62,750 nt of DNA, taken from Lachnospiraceae bacterium. GTDB taxonomy: Bacteria > Bacillota > Clostridia > Lachnospirales > Lachnospiraceae. This document shows positions 1 through 7,965 of this stretch, piece by piece; within the stretch, counting starts at the first letter, position 1; each line of letters begins with the position of its first letter. The DNA is taken from assembly GCA_022800815.1 (NCBI GenBank), contig JAAWRC010000020.1, positions 1 to 62,750 on the forward strand, read 5' to 3'. Under the pieces are notes generated by a model. The model was given only the letters and a program-made list of their open reading frames with translations. It had not been told where the DNA came from and did no database searches. A program made the position numbers and the translations under genes.

Positions 1-173
1 GATCCATCCAAAGCCTGCTGCGCCAACCATTCCAACGAGCCCATAAGCGCAGAAACCGATCGGGCAGGGGCCCTCCCGTTTTCCATGGTCTCGTTTCCAC
101 GGCGCAGAGGGCTTTTCCTGGATGCAGTTGTCAGAATCCTTTCCGGGTTTTGCAGTTTCGCAATTGCCTGTTA
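1..173. repeat. Dispersed palindromic repeat, family 1, copy A (partial)
   Basis: Bases 1-25 are identical to 39130-39154, and the right end (about 152-170) carries the family terminus CAGTTTCGCAATTGCCTG. The middle holds GGCGCAGAGGGCTTTTCC and TCAGAATCCTTTCC, which also occur in copies at 6905-7042 and 28001-28078. The copy abuts the stop codon of the adjacent membrane protein gene. It may continue beyond the left edge, and about 70 bp in its middle are not shared with the other copies. Confidence 0.6.
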
Positions 174-1754
174 TCAGGCTTCCGCCTTTGCCTTCTTCCG
201 TCCTGCCAGGTTCGCCGCCGCCGTGATCACAAAGGCGATCACCAGGGCGATCAGCATGCAGAGGAAGAACAGAAAGCCCTTGCCCTCATTGGCCATGAAA
301 GGCGCCGCATAGGCCGGAAGGTACGCCGTCCCTCTCACGTTGAAGATCCCCACGAAGGCGCCGGACACGGTGGCCGCGATGAGGGCCCCGGCAAAGACCA
401 GCTTGTTGGCAAACATGAAGGGATAGGCCGCCTCCACGAAGGTGCCGAAGCCCACGTTGATGGCAAAGCCGGGAAGGGCCACCACCGCATCCCCCTTCTG
501 CCTGGGGAAGATCACGTTGGCCAGGGTAATGCCGGCCGAGACCATGACCAGCCCGGTCATGTCGATGGCTCCCAGGAAGCTGCTTCCGGTCACCTCCACC
601 TCCAGCATCACGATGGGCAGGATCGCCGCATGGTAGACGCCGCCCATGATGGCCGGCCAGATCAGAAGCCCTGCCAGGGCACCCGCCGCAATGGGGCTCA
701 CGGCGATGGCCGAGTCGATCAGGTAACGGATCCCGTCTCCAAGCCACAGGGCCGCCGGGGCGATCACATAGAGGCCGATCAGACCCGCAATCAGACCGGC
801 CAGGCCGCCGGCCGCAATGTTGGCCGTGGTCCCGGGCATCTTATGCTTCAAAGAAAAAGTCATGATATAGTACACGAGGACACCGGCCAGAAGACCCGTG
901 ATCAGGCCGCCCAGGATCCCGCCGTCCTTCGAGAGAACTCCCGTCACCACGCCGGCCACCACGCCGACCTCGCTGAAACCGGACACCTGCATGGAGGCGA
1001 TGGCCGCCACCACCACGGGAAGGGCCCCGATCAGGGTGTTGAATACCGTCTCCTCCATGGATTCAAGTCCCGGGATCCTTCCGATAGCCAGGCAGATGGC
1101 CATGGCGATAAAGGCCGGCATGGAGGTCATCATGATCCCCCGGAAATTGATCCGCTTCCACACGCTTCCCCCGGCCCGCTCCGCCGCTGCCGCCCCGGTG
1201 TTTCCGATCACCGGCATATACTTCATATCCCACTCTCTGGCAAGGGCCATGGTAAAGCCCACCGCCCTGGTCCGGTTGGTGGTCCCCGTGGTTCCCGAGG
1301 CGGAGATCACGTTGCAGCCCAGATCCCTGGCATTTGCGATGGAGGAGCCGCCCGTCCCCGCAATGGGAAGCTTTTTTTCGGCCGCCGCCGTGAGCGCCCG
1401 CCGATTGACTCCCTTCGGGTCGGCGCTCATCAGCATAATGCCGTCCACCTTTCCCTCCAAAATGGCCCGGGCAAGCTCCTCGTCCGCTTTTTCCGCCATC
1501 TTGTTGACCTCATCCAGAGTCCCCTCATACGCCTTCTCCGCTTTTCCGCCCTGCAGGGTGTAAAGCGCCGCCCCGGAATTTCCGGAGACGCTGTCCATGG
1601 AGCCGGAGGCTCCCACGAACTGTATGTAAGCCACCTCCATGCCTGCCGACTCCGTCTGCGCAAAGATTTCCTTCATCATAAGATCCACGTCGCTGCCGCC
1701 CTGGTTATACAGGTTGCCGCCGCTGCTCCCAATCACTGCGATCTGCTCTTTCAT
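174..1754 (-). CDS. PTS EIIC-like membrane protein with N-terminal glycine-rich soluble domain
   Basis: This 526-residue protein has two parts. Residues about 1-200 form a soluble, glycine-rich alpha/beta-like region (IAVIGSSGGNLYN, GTGGSSIANARDLG, SASGTTGTTNRTRA) of a type I cannot name. From about residue 205 there are many hydrophobic segments resembling the fructose-family EIIC permease domain, including GFGTFVEAAYPFMFANK where EIIC proteins carry their substrate-site loop. No EIIA or EIIB phosphotransfer domain is present in it or beside it, so PTS function is doubtful and facilitated or secondary transport is equally possible. It is divergent from the lactate operon and the two share an operator-rich intergenic region, so co-regulation is likely. 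A role in lactate or 2-hydroxyacid uptake is inference only. Confidence 0.6.
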   Translation of the reverse strand: MKEQIAVIGSSGGNLYNQGGSDVDLMMKEIFAQTESAGMEVAYIQFVGASGSMDSVSGNSGAALYTLQGGKAEKAYEGTLDEVNKMAEKADEELARAILEGKVDGIMLMSADPKGVNRRALTAAAEKKLPIAGTGGSSIANARDLGCNVISASGTTGTTNRTRAVGFTMALAREWDMKYMPVIGNTGAAAAERAGGSVWKRINFRGIMMTSMPAFIAMAICLAIGRIPGLESMEETVFNTLIGALPVVVAAIASMQVSGFSEVGVVAGVVTGVLSKDGGILGGLITGLLAGVLVYYIMTFSLKHKMPGTTANIAAGGLAGLIAGLIGLYVIAPAALWLGDGIRYLIDSAIAVSPIAAGALAGLLIWPAIMGGVYHAAILPIVMLEVEVTGSSFLGAIDMTGLVMVSAGITLANVIFPRQKGDAVVALPGFAINVGFGTFVEAAYPFMFANKLVFAGALIAATVSGAFVGIFNVRGTAYLPAYAAPFMANEGKGFLFFLCMLIALVIAFVITAAANLAGRKKAKAEA

Positions 1755-1944
1755 CCTCGTCTCCTTGTCCTATTTTGTCTTTTTGCCGCTTCTTGCTTTC
1801 CCTCTGTTGCCCTTTCGCCGCTCTTTTACTTTCCTTTCGTTGTCCTTTCCATGTTTTTCGCTTCCCACAGGTCCTATGCGGGCGTGATTTATTTATCGTA
1901 ATGCCTTGCTATCACTTTAATGTGTTAAATAAACATCCCACACT

Positions 1945-1972
1945 ATTATACACTTTTTTCCATGGTTTGCAA
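1945..1972 (-). promoter_or_regulatory. Promoter of the EIIC-like gene
   Basis: On the minus strand TTGCAA (1967-1972) is followed after 16 bp by TATAAT (1945-1950). This would start transcription near 1938, about 180 bases upstream of the start codon at 1754. The long leader has no obvious structure. Confidence 0.6.
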
Positions 1973-1992
1973 GAAGTTTTTTTCAGGCGTCC

Positions 1993-2009
1993 AATTAGGT
2001 CACCCAATT
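1993..2009. promoter_or_regulatory. Operator-like palindrome 1 (AATTnGGTnACCnAATT)
   Basis: The 17-bp sequence AATTAGGTCACCCAATT is a near-perfect palindrome centred on 2001. It resembles the ATTGGTnnnACCAAT type of site bound by the FadR/PdhR/LldR branch of GntR regulators. It lies between the two divergent promoters, about 20 bp upstream of the minus-strand -35 element. A regulator of that branch is encoded at 7077-7784. Confidence 0.6.
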
Positions 2010-2106
2010 AATATTCTTTCTCCCTCGCTTTGTTAATTATTTAGCATTTATTCCTATTTTTCTCGTATAAATACAATATAAAATGGAATATTTGCACAAA
2101 ATTCCC

Positions 2107-2134
2107 TTGCTATTTCCCTCTCAAGTGATATAAT
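2107..2134 (+). promoter_or_regulatory. Promoter of the lactate operon
   Basis: TTGCTA (2107-2112), a 16-bp spacer and a perfect TATAAT (2129-2134) predict a transcription start near 2141. That is directly at the edge of the second operator palindrome. Confidence 0.7.
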
Positions 2135-2141
2135 TATTATC

Positions 2142-2158
2142 AATTGGATGATCGAATC
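2142..2158. promoter_or_regulatory. Operator-like palindrome 2 at the lactate promoter start site
   Basis: AATTGGATGATCGAATC follows the same layout as the site at 1993-2009 (AATT, n, three bases, n, three complementary bases, n, AATY). It sits just downstream of the -10 element, a position typical of repression. Together the two sites suggest one dimeric repressor acting on both divergent transcripts. Confidence 0.6.
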
Positions 2159-2199
2159 AAAGCTTATTTTTACAATCTTAATCTATGGGAGGTAGCAAG

Positions 2200-3612
2200 A
2201 TGTACAACCAACTGACACCGGAGATCATCGACCAGATCAGGGCGGTGTCCGGACACGTTATTCTCGGAGAAGACATGAATCCGGATTACGCAAAGGACGA
2301 AATGCCCATCTACGGGACGCACATGCCGGATCTGGCCGTGCAGGCCAGGTCCACGGAGGAGGTGGCGGCCGTCATGAAGATCTGCTATGAGAACAACATC
2401 CCGGTCACGCCCAGAGGCGCCGGGACCGGGCTTGCCGGAGGGGCCGTCCCCCTTTACGGCGGCGTCCTCATGGACATCTCCAAAATGAACCGGATCAAGG
2501 GCTACGACCTGGAAAATTTCGTCGTGGAGATCGAGGCGGGCGTCCTTCTGAACGATCTGGCCGCCGACTGTAAAAAACAGGGCATGCTCTATCCGCCGGA
2601 TCCCGGTGAAAAATTCGCCTGCCTCGGCGGCAACGTGGCCACCAACGCCGGCGGCATGCGGGCCGTCAAGTACGGCACCACCAGAGATTACGTGCGGGCC
2701 ATGACCGTGGTCCTTCCCACCGGCGAGATCACCCATCTGGGGGCGACGGTCTCCAAGACCTCCTCCGGGTACTCCCTCCTGAATCTGATGATCGGCTCCG
2801 AGGGAACCCTGGGGATCATCACGGAGCTGACCATGAAGATCATTCCCGCCCCCAAGGTCAACGTCTCCCTGATCATTCCCTTCCGGGATCTGAATACGGC
2901 CCTCTCCACCGTGCCCAAATTCAAGATGGCCCACCTGGATCCCCAGGCCATCGAGTTCATGGAGCGGGAGATCGTCCTGTCCTCGGAGCGGTACGTGGGC
3001 AAGGCCGTGTTTCCCAGCGAGCTCTACGGCATCCAGATCGGCGCTTACCTGCTGGTCACCCTGGACGGGGAATCCGAGGAGGCGGTCGACGACCTGATCG
3101 AGCAGGCCGGAAACCTGGCCCTTGAGGCGGGCGCCATCGAGGTGCTGATCGCCGACACCCCCACCCGGATCAAAGACGCCTGGGCAGCCCGCTCCTCCTT
3201 CCTGGAGGCCATCATGGAGGAGACGAAGCTTTTGGACGAGTGCGACGTGGTGGTGCCGGTCAACAAGATCGCCGACTATCTGGAATTCGTCAACAAAGTC
3301 GGCCGGGAGTGCGGCCTGACCATCCGCTCCTTCGGCCATGCCGGAGACGGAAACATCCATATCTACCAGTGCTCCAACGACCTCTCGGAGGAAGAGTTCA
3401 AGAGAAAGGTGGACAAATTTTTTGATATCATCTACAAGAAAGCCACCGACTGCGGCGGCCTGGTGTCCGGGGAACACGGCATCGGCTCCGGCAAGGTGAA
3501 ATATCTGGCCCAGTCCGTGGGGGAGACCAACATGGCGCTCATGGAAGGGATCAAGCGGGTGTTCGACCCGAAGATGATCTTAAACCCCGGCAAGGTCTGT
3601 TACCGTCTGTAA
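2200..3612 (+). CDS. lctD: FAD-linked D-lactate/glycolate dehydrogenase (LctD/GlcD type)
   Basis: This 470-residue flavoprotein oxidises lactate (or another 2-hydroxyacid) to the 2-oxoacid. The N-terminal half has the FAD_binding_4 fold, with TPRGAGTGLAGGAVP and the IGSEGTLGIITELT loop. The C-terminal half is the FAD-oxidase C domain, with FGHAGDGNIHIY and SGEHGIGSGKVKYL. The start at 2200 is chosen because GGAGG lies 7 bases before it; an in-frame ATG at 2185 lacks such a site. It is first in an operon with etfB, etfA and a LarA gene, the same gene set as the Acetobacterium lactate locus. There LctD works with EtfBC to drive lactate oxidation by NAD through electron confurcation. Confidence 0.88.
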   Translation: MYNQLTPEIIDQIRAVSGHVILGEDMNPDYAKDEMPIYGTHMPDLAVQARSTEEVAAVMKICYENNIPVTPRGAGTGLAGGAVPLYGGVLMDISKMNRIKGYDLENFVVEIEAGVLLNDLAADCKKQGMLYPPDPGEKFACLGGNVATNAGGMRAVKYGTTRDYVRAMTVVLPTGEITHLGATVSKTSSGYSLLNLMIGSEGTLGIITELTMKIIPAPKVNVSLIIPFRDLNTALSTVPKFKMAHLDPQAIEFMEREIVLSSERYVGKAVFPSELYGIQIGAYLLVTLDGESEEAVDDLIEQAGNLALEAGAIEVLIADTPTRIKDAWAARSSFLEAIMEETKLLDECDVVVPVNKIADYLEFVNKVGRECGLTIRSFGHAGDGNIHIYQCSNDLSEEEFKRKVDKFFDIIYKKATDCGGLVSGEHGIGSGKVKYLAQSVGETNMALMEGIKRVFDPKMILNPGKVCYRL

Positions 3613-3626
3613 AGGGAGGAATCGGA

Positions 3627-4430
3627 ATGAATATCTGTCTTTGTGTGAAACAAGTGCCTGATACCAACGAGATCCGGGTGGACCCGGTGACCCACACCCT
3701 GGTCCGAAAAGGCGTTCCCAGCATTGTGAACCCCTTTGACACCTATGCGGAAGAGGTGGGCGTCCGCCTGAAAGAAAAATCCGGCGGAAGGCTCGTCGTC
3801 ATCTCCATGGGGCCGCCCCAGGCGGCGGCCGCCATCAAATCCTGTCTGGCCGTGGGTGCGGATTCCGGTTACCTGATCTCCAGCAGGGCCTTCGGCGGCT
3901 CCGACACCCTGGCCACCAGCTACATCCTCTCTAAGGCCATCAAAGCCGTCGAGGAAAAAGAAGGATTGAAATTCGACCTGATCCTCTGCGGCAAGCAGGC
4001 CACCGACGGCGACACGGCCCAGGTGGGACCGGAGATCGCAGAGCACCTTAGCCTGCCCCAGGTGACCTGTGCCCTGGACATCGTGGAAAAGGACGGACAC
4101 ATTCAGGTCAAGCGGGAGCAGGACACCGGCTACGACATGATCTCTGTGAAGCTGCCGGCTGTGGTGACGGTGGTCCGCCTCCCCTATGAGCCCCGCTATC
4201 CCACCCTGAAAACCAGGACGGAGGCCAGGAAGAAGGAGATTTCCCTCCTGACGGAAAAGGACATCCCCTCCATCGACGTAAGCCTCTGCGGGTTAAAGGG
4301 CTCCCCCACCAGAGTCAAGGGCACCTACACGCCGGTGCGGGAGAAAAAGGGCGTGAAGCTTATGGGAATGGATGCGGCGAAGGCGGCCGGGGAGCTGGTA
4401 CGGCTACTCTCAGACGAAAAACTTTTGTAG
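3627..4430 (+). CDS. etfB: Electron transfer flavoprotein beta subunit, bifurcating type
   Basis: The 267-residue EtfB begins MNICLCVKQVPDTNEIRVDP and has an intact fold of the usual length. The segment GKQATDGDTAQVGPEIAEHL matches the signature of Etfs that bind a second FAD in the beta subunit. Classical non-bifurcating Etfs carry an AMP-type motif there. This supports a confurcating role with LctD, although biochemical proof is needed. A strong GGGAGG site precedes the ATG, and the gene starts 14 bases after lctD. Confidence 0.9.
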   Translation: MNICLCVKQVPDTNEIRVDPVTHTLVRKGVPSIVNPFDTYAEEVGVRLKEKSGGRLVVISMGPPQAAAAIKSCLAVGADSGYLISSRAFGGSDTLATSYILSKAIKAVEEKEGLKFDLILCGKQATDGDTAQVGPEIAEHLSLPQVTCALDIVEKDGHIQVKREQDTGYDMISVKLPAVVTVVRLPYEPRYPTLKTRTEARKKEISLLTEKDIPSIDVSLCGLKGSPTRVKGTYTPVREKKGVKLMGMDAAKAAGELVRLLSDEKLL

Positions 4431-4444
4431 GGAGGCGAAAACAT

Positions 4445-5452
4445 ATGAACAATCTGAGTGATCACAAGAATATATGGGTGTTTATCGAGACAGAATGCGG
4501 CAAAGCCAAGAACGTCGGTTACGAGCTTCTGCATGCGGCAAAGCCCCTGGCCGAGAAAAAGGGCTGTCCTCTGGTGGCCGTGGTGATCGGAAAGGACGTG
4601 GAGGGTGCAGCGAAGGACGCCATCTGCTACGGGGCCGACTCCGCCATTTTGGTGGACGGGCCGGAATATGAATATTATACCACGGACGCCTTCGCAAAGG
4701 CCCTCATCACCCTGGTGCAGAAATACAAGCCGGAAACCCTGATGATCGGGGCCACCACCAACGGCCGGGACATGGGTCCCAGGGTCTCCTGCCATCTGAA
4801 AACCGGCCTGACCGCCGACTGCACGGCCATCGACATCGACGAGGAGACGGGAAACGTGGCCTGGACCAGGCCCACCTTCGGCGGAAATCTGATGGCCACC
4901 ATCATGTGCCCCGACAGCCGTCCCCAGATGGGGACCGTCCGGCCCGGCGTGTTCAAAAAGGGTGTTTACGACCAGGACCGCACCGGAGAGATCGTGAGAG
5001 AAGAGATCCACGTGGCGCCGGAGGAGATCCGCACCACCCTGGTGGAGCGGGTCAACGAGATCGTCGAGGCCGTGAACTTAAGCGAGGCCGAGATCATCGT
5101 CTCAGGCGGCCGGGGCGTGGGGAGCGCAGAGAATTTTAAGCTCATCGAGGGTCTGGCGGAGGTCCTCGGAGGCACCGTGGGCTGCAGCAGGGCCGTCGTG
5201 GACGCAGGCTGGCTGCCCTACGCCCACCAGGTGGGACAGTCCGGAAAGACCGTGGCCCCCAAGCTCTACTTCGCCGTCGGCATCTCCGGCGCCATCCAGC
5301 ATCTGGCCGGCATCTCCGGTGCGGACACGGTGATCGCCGTCAACAAGGATGCGGACGCCCCCATCTTCGGCGTGGCCGATTACGGCATCGTCGGCGATCT
5401 GAACGAGGTCATGCCCGCCCTCACCGAGGCCCTGAAGGCCCGTCAGTCATAA
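4445..5452 (+). CDS. etfA: Electron transfer flavoprotein alpha subunit
   Basis: The 335-residue EtfA pairs with the preceding EtfB. The C-terminal FAD domain is clear ([20 protein letters not shown], then [20 protein letters not shown], then [20 protein letters not shown]). It starts directly with the Etf N-terminal domain and has no N-terminal ferredoxin-like domain with cysteine clusters, an extension I recall for the Acetobacterium LctC. Electron hand-off to ferredoxin may therefore differ here. It sits 14 bases after etfB behind a GGGAGG site. Confidence 0.9.
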   Translation: MNNLSDHKNIWVFIETECGKAKNVGYELLHAAKPLAEKKGCPLVAVVIGKDVEGAAKDAICYGADSAILVDGPEYEYYTTDAFAKALITLVQKYKPETLMIGATTNGRDMGPRVSCHLKTGLTADCTAIDIDEETGNVAWTRPTFGGNLMATIMCPDSRPQMGTVRPGVFKKGVYDQDRTGEIVREEIHVAPEEIRTTLVERVNEIVEAVNLSEAEIIVSGGRGVGSAENFKLIEGLAEVLGGTVGCSRAVVDAGWLPYAHQVGQSGKTVAPKLYFAVGISGAIQHLAGISGADTVIAVNKDADAPIFGVADYGIVGDLNEVMPALTEALKARQS

Positions 5453-5463
5453 GGAGGACGCCC

Positions 5464-6759
5464 ATGGAAATCCGATTACCCTTTTCCAGGGAAGGCATGA
5501 CGCTGCACCTGGACGAAAAACTGGACTTTGAGGTGTTAGAATCCTTCATCGAGTCCATGCTCAGAGAATCAGACTCCGAGGATGAGATCGTCCGAAAAGC
5601 CATAACCCGCCCCATCGGCTCTCCGAGGCTCTCCGAGCTCTCCGCCGGAAAGGAGAAGGTGGTGATTATCTGCTCCGACCACACCAGGCCGGTCCCCAGC
5701 AGGCACATCATCCCCTTTATGCTGAAGGAGATCCGGGAGGGGAACCCGGATGCGGACATCACTCTTCTCATCGCCACCGGCTTCCACCGGGCGACCACCA
5801 GGGAGGAACTGATAAATAAATTCGGCGAAGAAACCGTCGCCAGGGAAAAAATCGTAATTCACGACAGCCGTGACATGGCGGCCATGACAAACCTGGGGAT
5901 CCTCCCCTCCGGCGCTCCCCTCCTCATCAACCGGATCGCCGCCGAGGCCGACCTTTTAGTCAGCGAGGGCTTCATCGAGACCCATTTCTTCGCCGGCTTT
6001 TCCGGCGGGAGAAAGAGCGTGCTGCCCGGCATCTCCAGCCAGGTCACCGTCCTCGGGAACCACTGCTCGGCCTTCATCGACTCCCCCAAAAGCCGCACCG
6101 GGATCCTTGAAGGGAACCCCATCCACAGGGACATGGTCGCCGCCTGCAAAATGGCAGGGCTCCGCTACATCGTGAACGTCATCATTGATTCAGACAAAAG
6201 GATCGTCCATGCGGTGGCCGGGGATGCCATAGAAGCCCACGAAGCCGGCTGCAGCTTTCTCAGGGAATACTGCCTGGTGAGACCGAAGCGCCTGGCGGAC
6301 ATCGCCATTTCCACCAACGGGGGTTATCCCCTGGACCAGAACATGTACCAGTCCGTCAAAGGCATGACGGCCGCCGAAGCCGCCCTGAAGGACGGCGGGA
6401 TCCTGATCATGGCAGCCGACTGCAACGACGGCCACGGCGGGGAAGGCTTTTACGAGGCCCTCAAAAACTGCGAGAGCCCGCAGGCCCTGATGGAGGAAAT
6501 CTTAAAGGTCCCCCAGAACGAGACAAAGCCCGACCAGTGGGAGTACCAGATCCAGAGCCGCATCCTCATGCACCACCGAGTCATCTATGTCATGTGCGGA
6601 GAATCCCGCACCATGGCAGAGGAGATGGGCTTTGAGACCGCCTCCGACGTAAACGAGGCTCTTTCCATGGCCCTGGCCCGAAAAGGCCCGGGGGCCCATA
6701 TCACCGTCATCCCGGACGGAGTGTCCGTCATGGTGGGAAAGCCGGAGGAACCAAAGTAA
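5464..6759 (+). CDS. larA: LarA-type lactate racemase (nickel-pincer)
   Basis: This 431-residue LarA family protein is of full length. Family hallmarks include the N-terminal domain with SDHTRPVPS, the ATGFHRATTREEL segment with a ligand-region histidine, and the THFFAGFSGGRKSVLPGISS block containing the active-site His and Lys region. It would interconvert L- and D-lactate so that both can feed the upstream LctD. No larB, larC or larE cofactor genes are in this window, so the pincer cofactor must be made from elsewhere in the genome. RBS AAGGAGG is 6 bases before the ATG, and the gene starts 11 bases after etfA. LarA homologues acting on other 2-hydroxyacids are known, so exact substrate specificity is uncertain. 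Confidence 0.85.
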   Translation: MEIRLPFSREGMTLHLDEKLDFEVLESFIESMLRESDSEDEIVRKAITRPIGSPRLSELSAGKEKVVIICSDHTRPVPSRHIIPFMLKEIREGNPDADITLLIATGFHRATTREELINKFGEETVAREKIVIHDSRDMAAMTNLGILPSGAPLLINRIAAEADLLVSEGFIETHFFAGFSGGRKSVLPGISSQVTVLGNHCSAFIDSPKSRTGILEGNPIHRDMVAACKMAGLRYIVNVIIDSDKRIVHAVAGDAIEAHEAGCSFLREYCLVRPKRLADIAISTNGGYPLDQNMYQSVKGMTAAEAALKDGGILIMAADCNDGHGGEGFYEALKNCESPQALMEEILKVPQNETKPDQWEYQIQSRILMHHRVIYVMCGESRTMAEEMGFETASDVNEALSMALARKGPGAHITVIPDGVSVMVGKPEEPK

Positions 6760-6900
6760 ACGACAAAAATATTTGCCGTTTACTATAAACCCTCCGGAGG
6801 GGCGCACGATTTTCGTAAGGTAAATTCTGCGCTTATGCGCAGCAAAAATCGGCGCAGCAGACACCATAAAGAAAAGATTTATGTCGCCTGCTATATATAA
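6757..6900. other. Cluster of hairpins after larA
   Basis: The larA stop codon forms one arm of a hairpin (TAAACGaCAAA / TTTGcCGTTTA, 6757-6782). Further on are CCCTCCGGAGGG, then CGATTTT paired with AAAATCG enclosing GCGC-TTAT-GCGC, then CATAAA / TTTATG. No T-tract follows, so simple intrinsic termination is not evident. The stretch GCGCAGCAAAAATCGGCGCAG recalls part of the structured element at 8823-8998 read on the opposite strand. Confidence 0.5.
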
Positions 6901-6904
6901 AATA

Positions 6905-7042
6905 CAGGTAATTGCGAACCCAAAAATATATGGAAAGGATTCTGACGATTTCTTCCAGGAAAAGCCGAATGTTTGGCGCAGCAGGCTTTGGATGGAAGCA
7001 ATCGTCAGAATCCGTCCTACAGTTTCGAGTTTCGCAATTACC
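6905..7042. repeat. Dispersed palindromic repeat, family 1, copy B (long form)
   Basis: The ends are CAGGTAATTGCGAA (6905) and TTTCGCAATTACCG (to 7042). Inside, GGATTCTGACGATT (from about 6937) pairs perfectly with AATCGTCAGAATCC (about 6999-7012). The loop contains TTCCAGGAAAAGCC and TTTGGCGCAGCAGGCTTTGG, which recur at 1-33 and 39125-39154. No coding capacity is evident. It separates larA from the GntR regulator. Confidence 0.65.
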
Positions 7043-7076
7043 GTCCTAAACTTTTGCTGCGAAAGGCGGACTCACA

Positions 7077-7784
7077 GTGGAACGAACCAGAGAAAACGGA
7101 AAAACCTACGAATCCTTATTCAACTATTTTTCAGAACAGATTTTAGCCGGAAACCTGAAACTTAACGACAAGCTCCCCACCGAGCGGGAGATCGCCGAGA
7201 AGCACGGCATCAGCCGCAACTCGGTCCGGGAAACCATGCACATGCTGGAGATCATGGGCCTCATCGAGTGCGTGCAGGGAAGCGGCAATTACATCCGCTG
7301 CGATCCCATGTCCTACATGCTGCGCTCGGCCAACATGATCATGGCCCTCATGGAAACGGATCCCTCCGAAATATTTTATCTCCGAAACGGCAATGAATAT
7401 GCGGCCGTCAAGCTGGCCATCTCCCACGCAACAAAGGAGGAGCTTGAGAACATGCGGCACGTCCTTCTGGAAATGGAGCAGCCCATGAGTGCGAAAGCCA
7501 GCGCCAGGCTGGACGTGGAGTTCCATCACAGACTGGTCGCCGCTTCCCACAACCGGATCCTGATCTTATACAACTCCATGTTGAACAGCCTGTTGGATCA
7601 GTTCATCGAAAATTTCCGCACCCGGATTCTTATGAGTAAGACAAGGGCCGAGGCCCTCCGGCGTTCCCATTGGGGAATCTACGAGGGCGTGGCAGACAGG
7701 GATCTCCCCGCCGCCCTGAAAGCCCTTGACCGTCATTTTCAGATCGTCGGGGAGCAGATTAAAAAGATCACCCAAAAGTCATGA
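7077..7784 (+). CDS. FadR-subfamily GntR transcriptional regulator
   Basis: The 235-residue protein has an N-terminal winged helix of GntR type (KLPTEREIAEKHGISRNSVRETMHMLEIMGLIE), followed by a helical FCD effector domain with the metal/ligand histidines expected in LDVEFHHRL and in the C-terminal helix (DRHFQIVGEQI). FCD regulators commonly sense small carboxylates such as lactate. Its position after the lactate operon and the PdhR/LldR-like palindromes at 1993 and 2142 make it the likely lactate-responsive regulator of the divergent pair. The start is GTG. It is separated from larA by a repeat element and may have its own transcript. Confidence 0.85.
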   Translation: MERTRENGKTYESLFNYFSEQILAGNLKLNDKLPTEREIAEKHGISRNSVRETMHMLEIMGLIECVQGSGNYIRCDPMSYMLRSANMIMALMETDPSEIFYLRNGNEYAAVKLAISHATKEELENMRHVLLEMEQPMSAKASARLDVEFHHRLVAASHNRILILYNSMLNSLLDQFIENFRTRILMSKTRAEALRRSHWGIYEGVADRDLPAALKALDRHFQIVGEQIKKITQKS

Positions 7785-7910
7785 ACACCCGGAGGATGAA
7801 CAGAAAACGGGAGAGGATGTTGCGCTTTTTCTGCAAATTTGTTAAACTATATCAAAAGGACATCCGTGGACACAGTTGATAGAAACAGCTTTTGGATATT
7901 CTCATGAATT

Positions 7911-7931
7911 TTTCATTTCGTGAAATACAAT
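7911..7931 (+). promoter_or_regulatory. Palindrome and -10 element upstream of the RpiR gene
   Basis: TTTCATTTCGTGAAA (7911-7925) is a 5+5+5 palindrome abutting TACAAT (7926-7931), a good -10 sequence. RpiR-family regulators often bind such TGAAA-type inverted repeats, so autoregulation is plausible. No convincing -35 was found at the correct distance. Confidence 0.4.
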
Positions 7932-7965
7932 ATTAGCTACCAACTTTCAGAGGGGGACGTTTTTT

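Noticed and set aside
150-1901. Long open frame on the plus strand opposite the EIIC-like gene
   Set aside because: It mirrors the codon pattern of the minus-strand gene, is rich in His, Gly and Arg, and resembles no protein family. It is an antisense shadow in GC-rich DNA.
2170-3477. 435-codon minus-strand open frame opposite lctD
   Set aside because: It is antisense to a gene with intact FAD-binding motifs, and its composition is that of a complementary-strand shadow.
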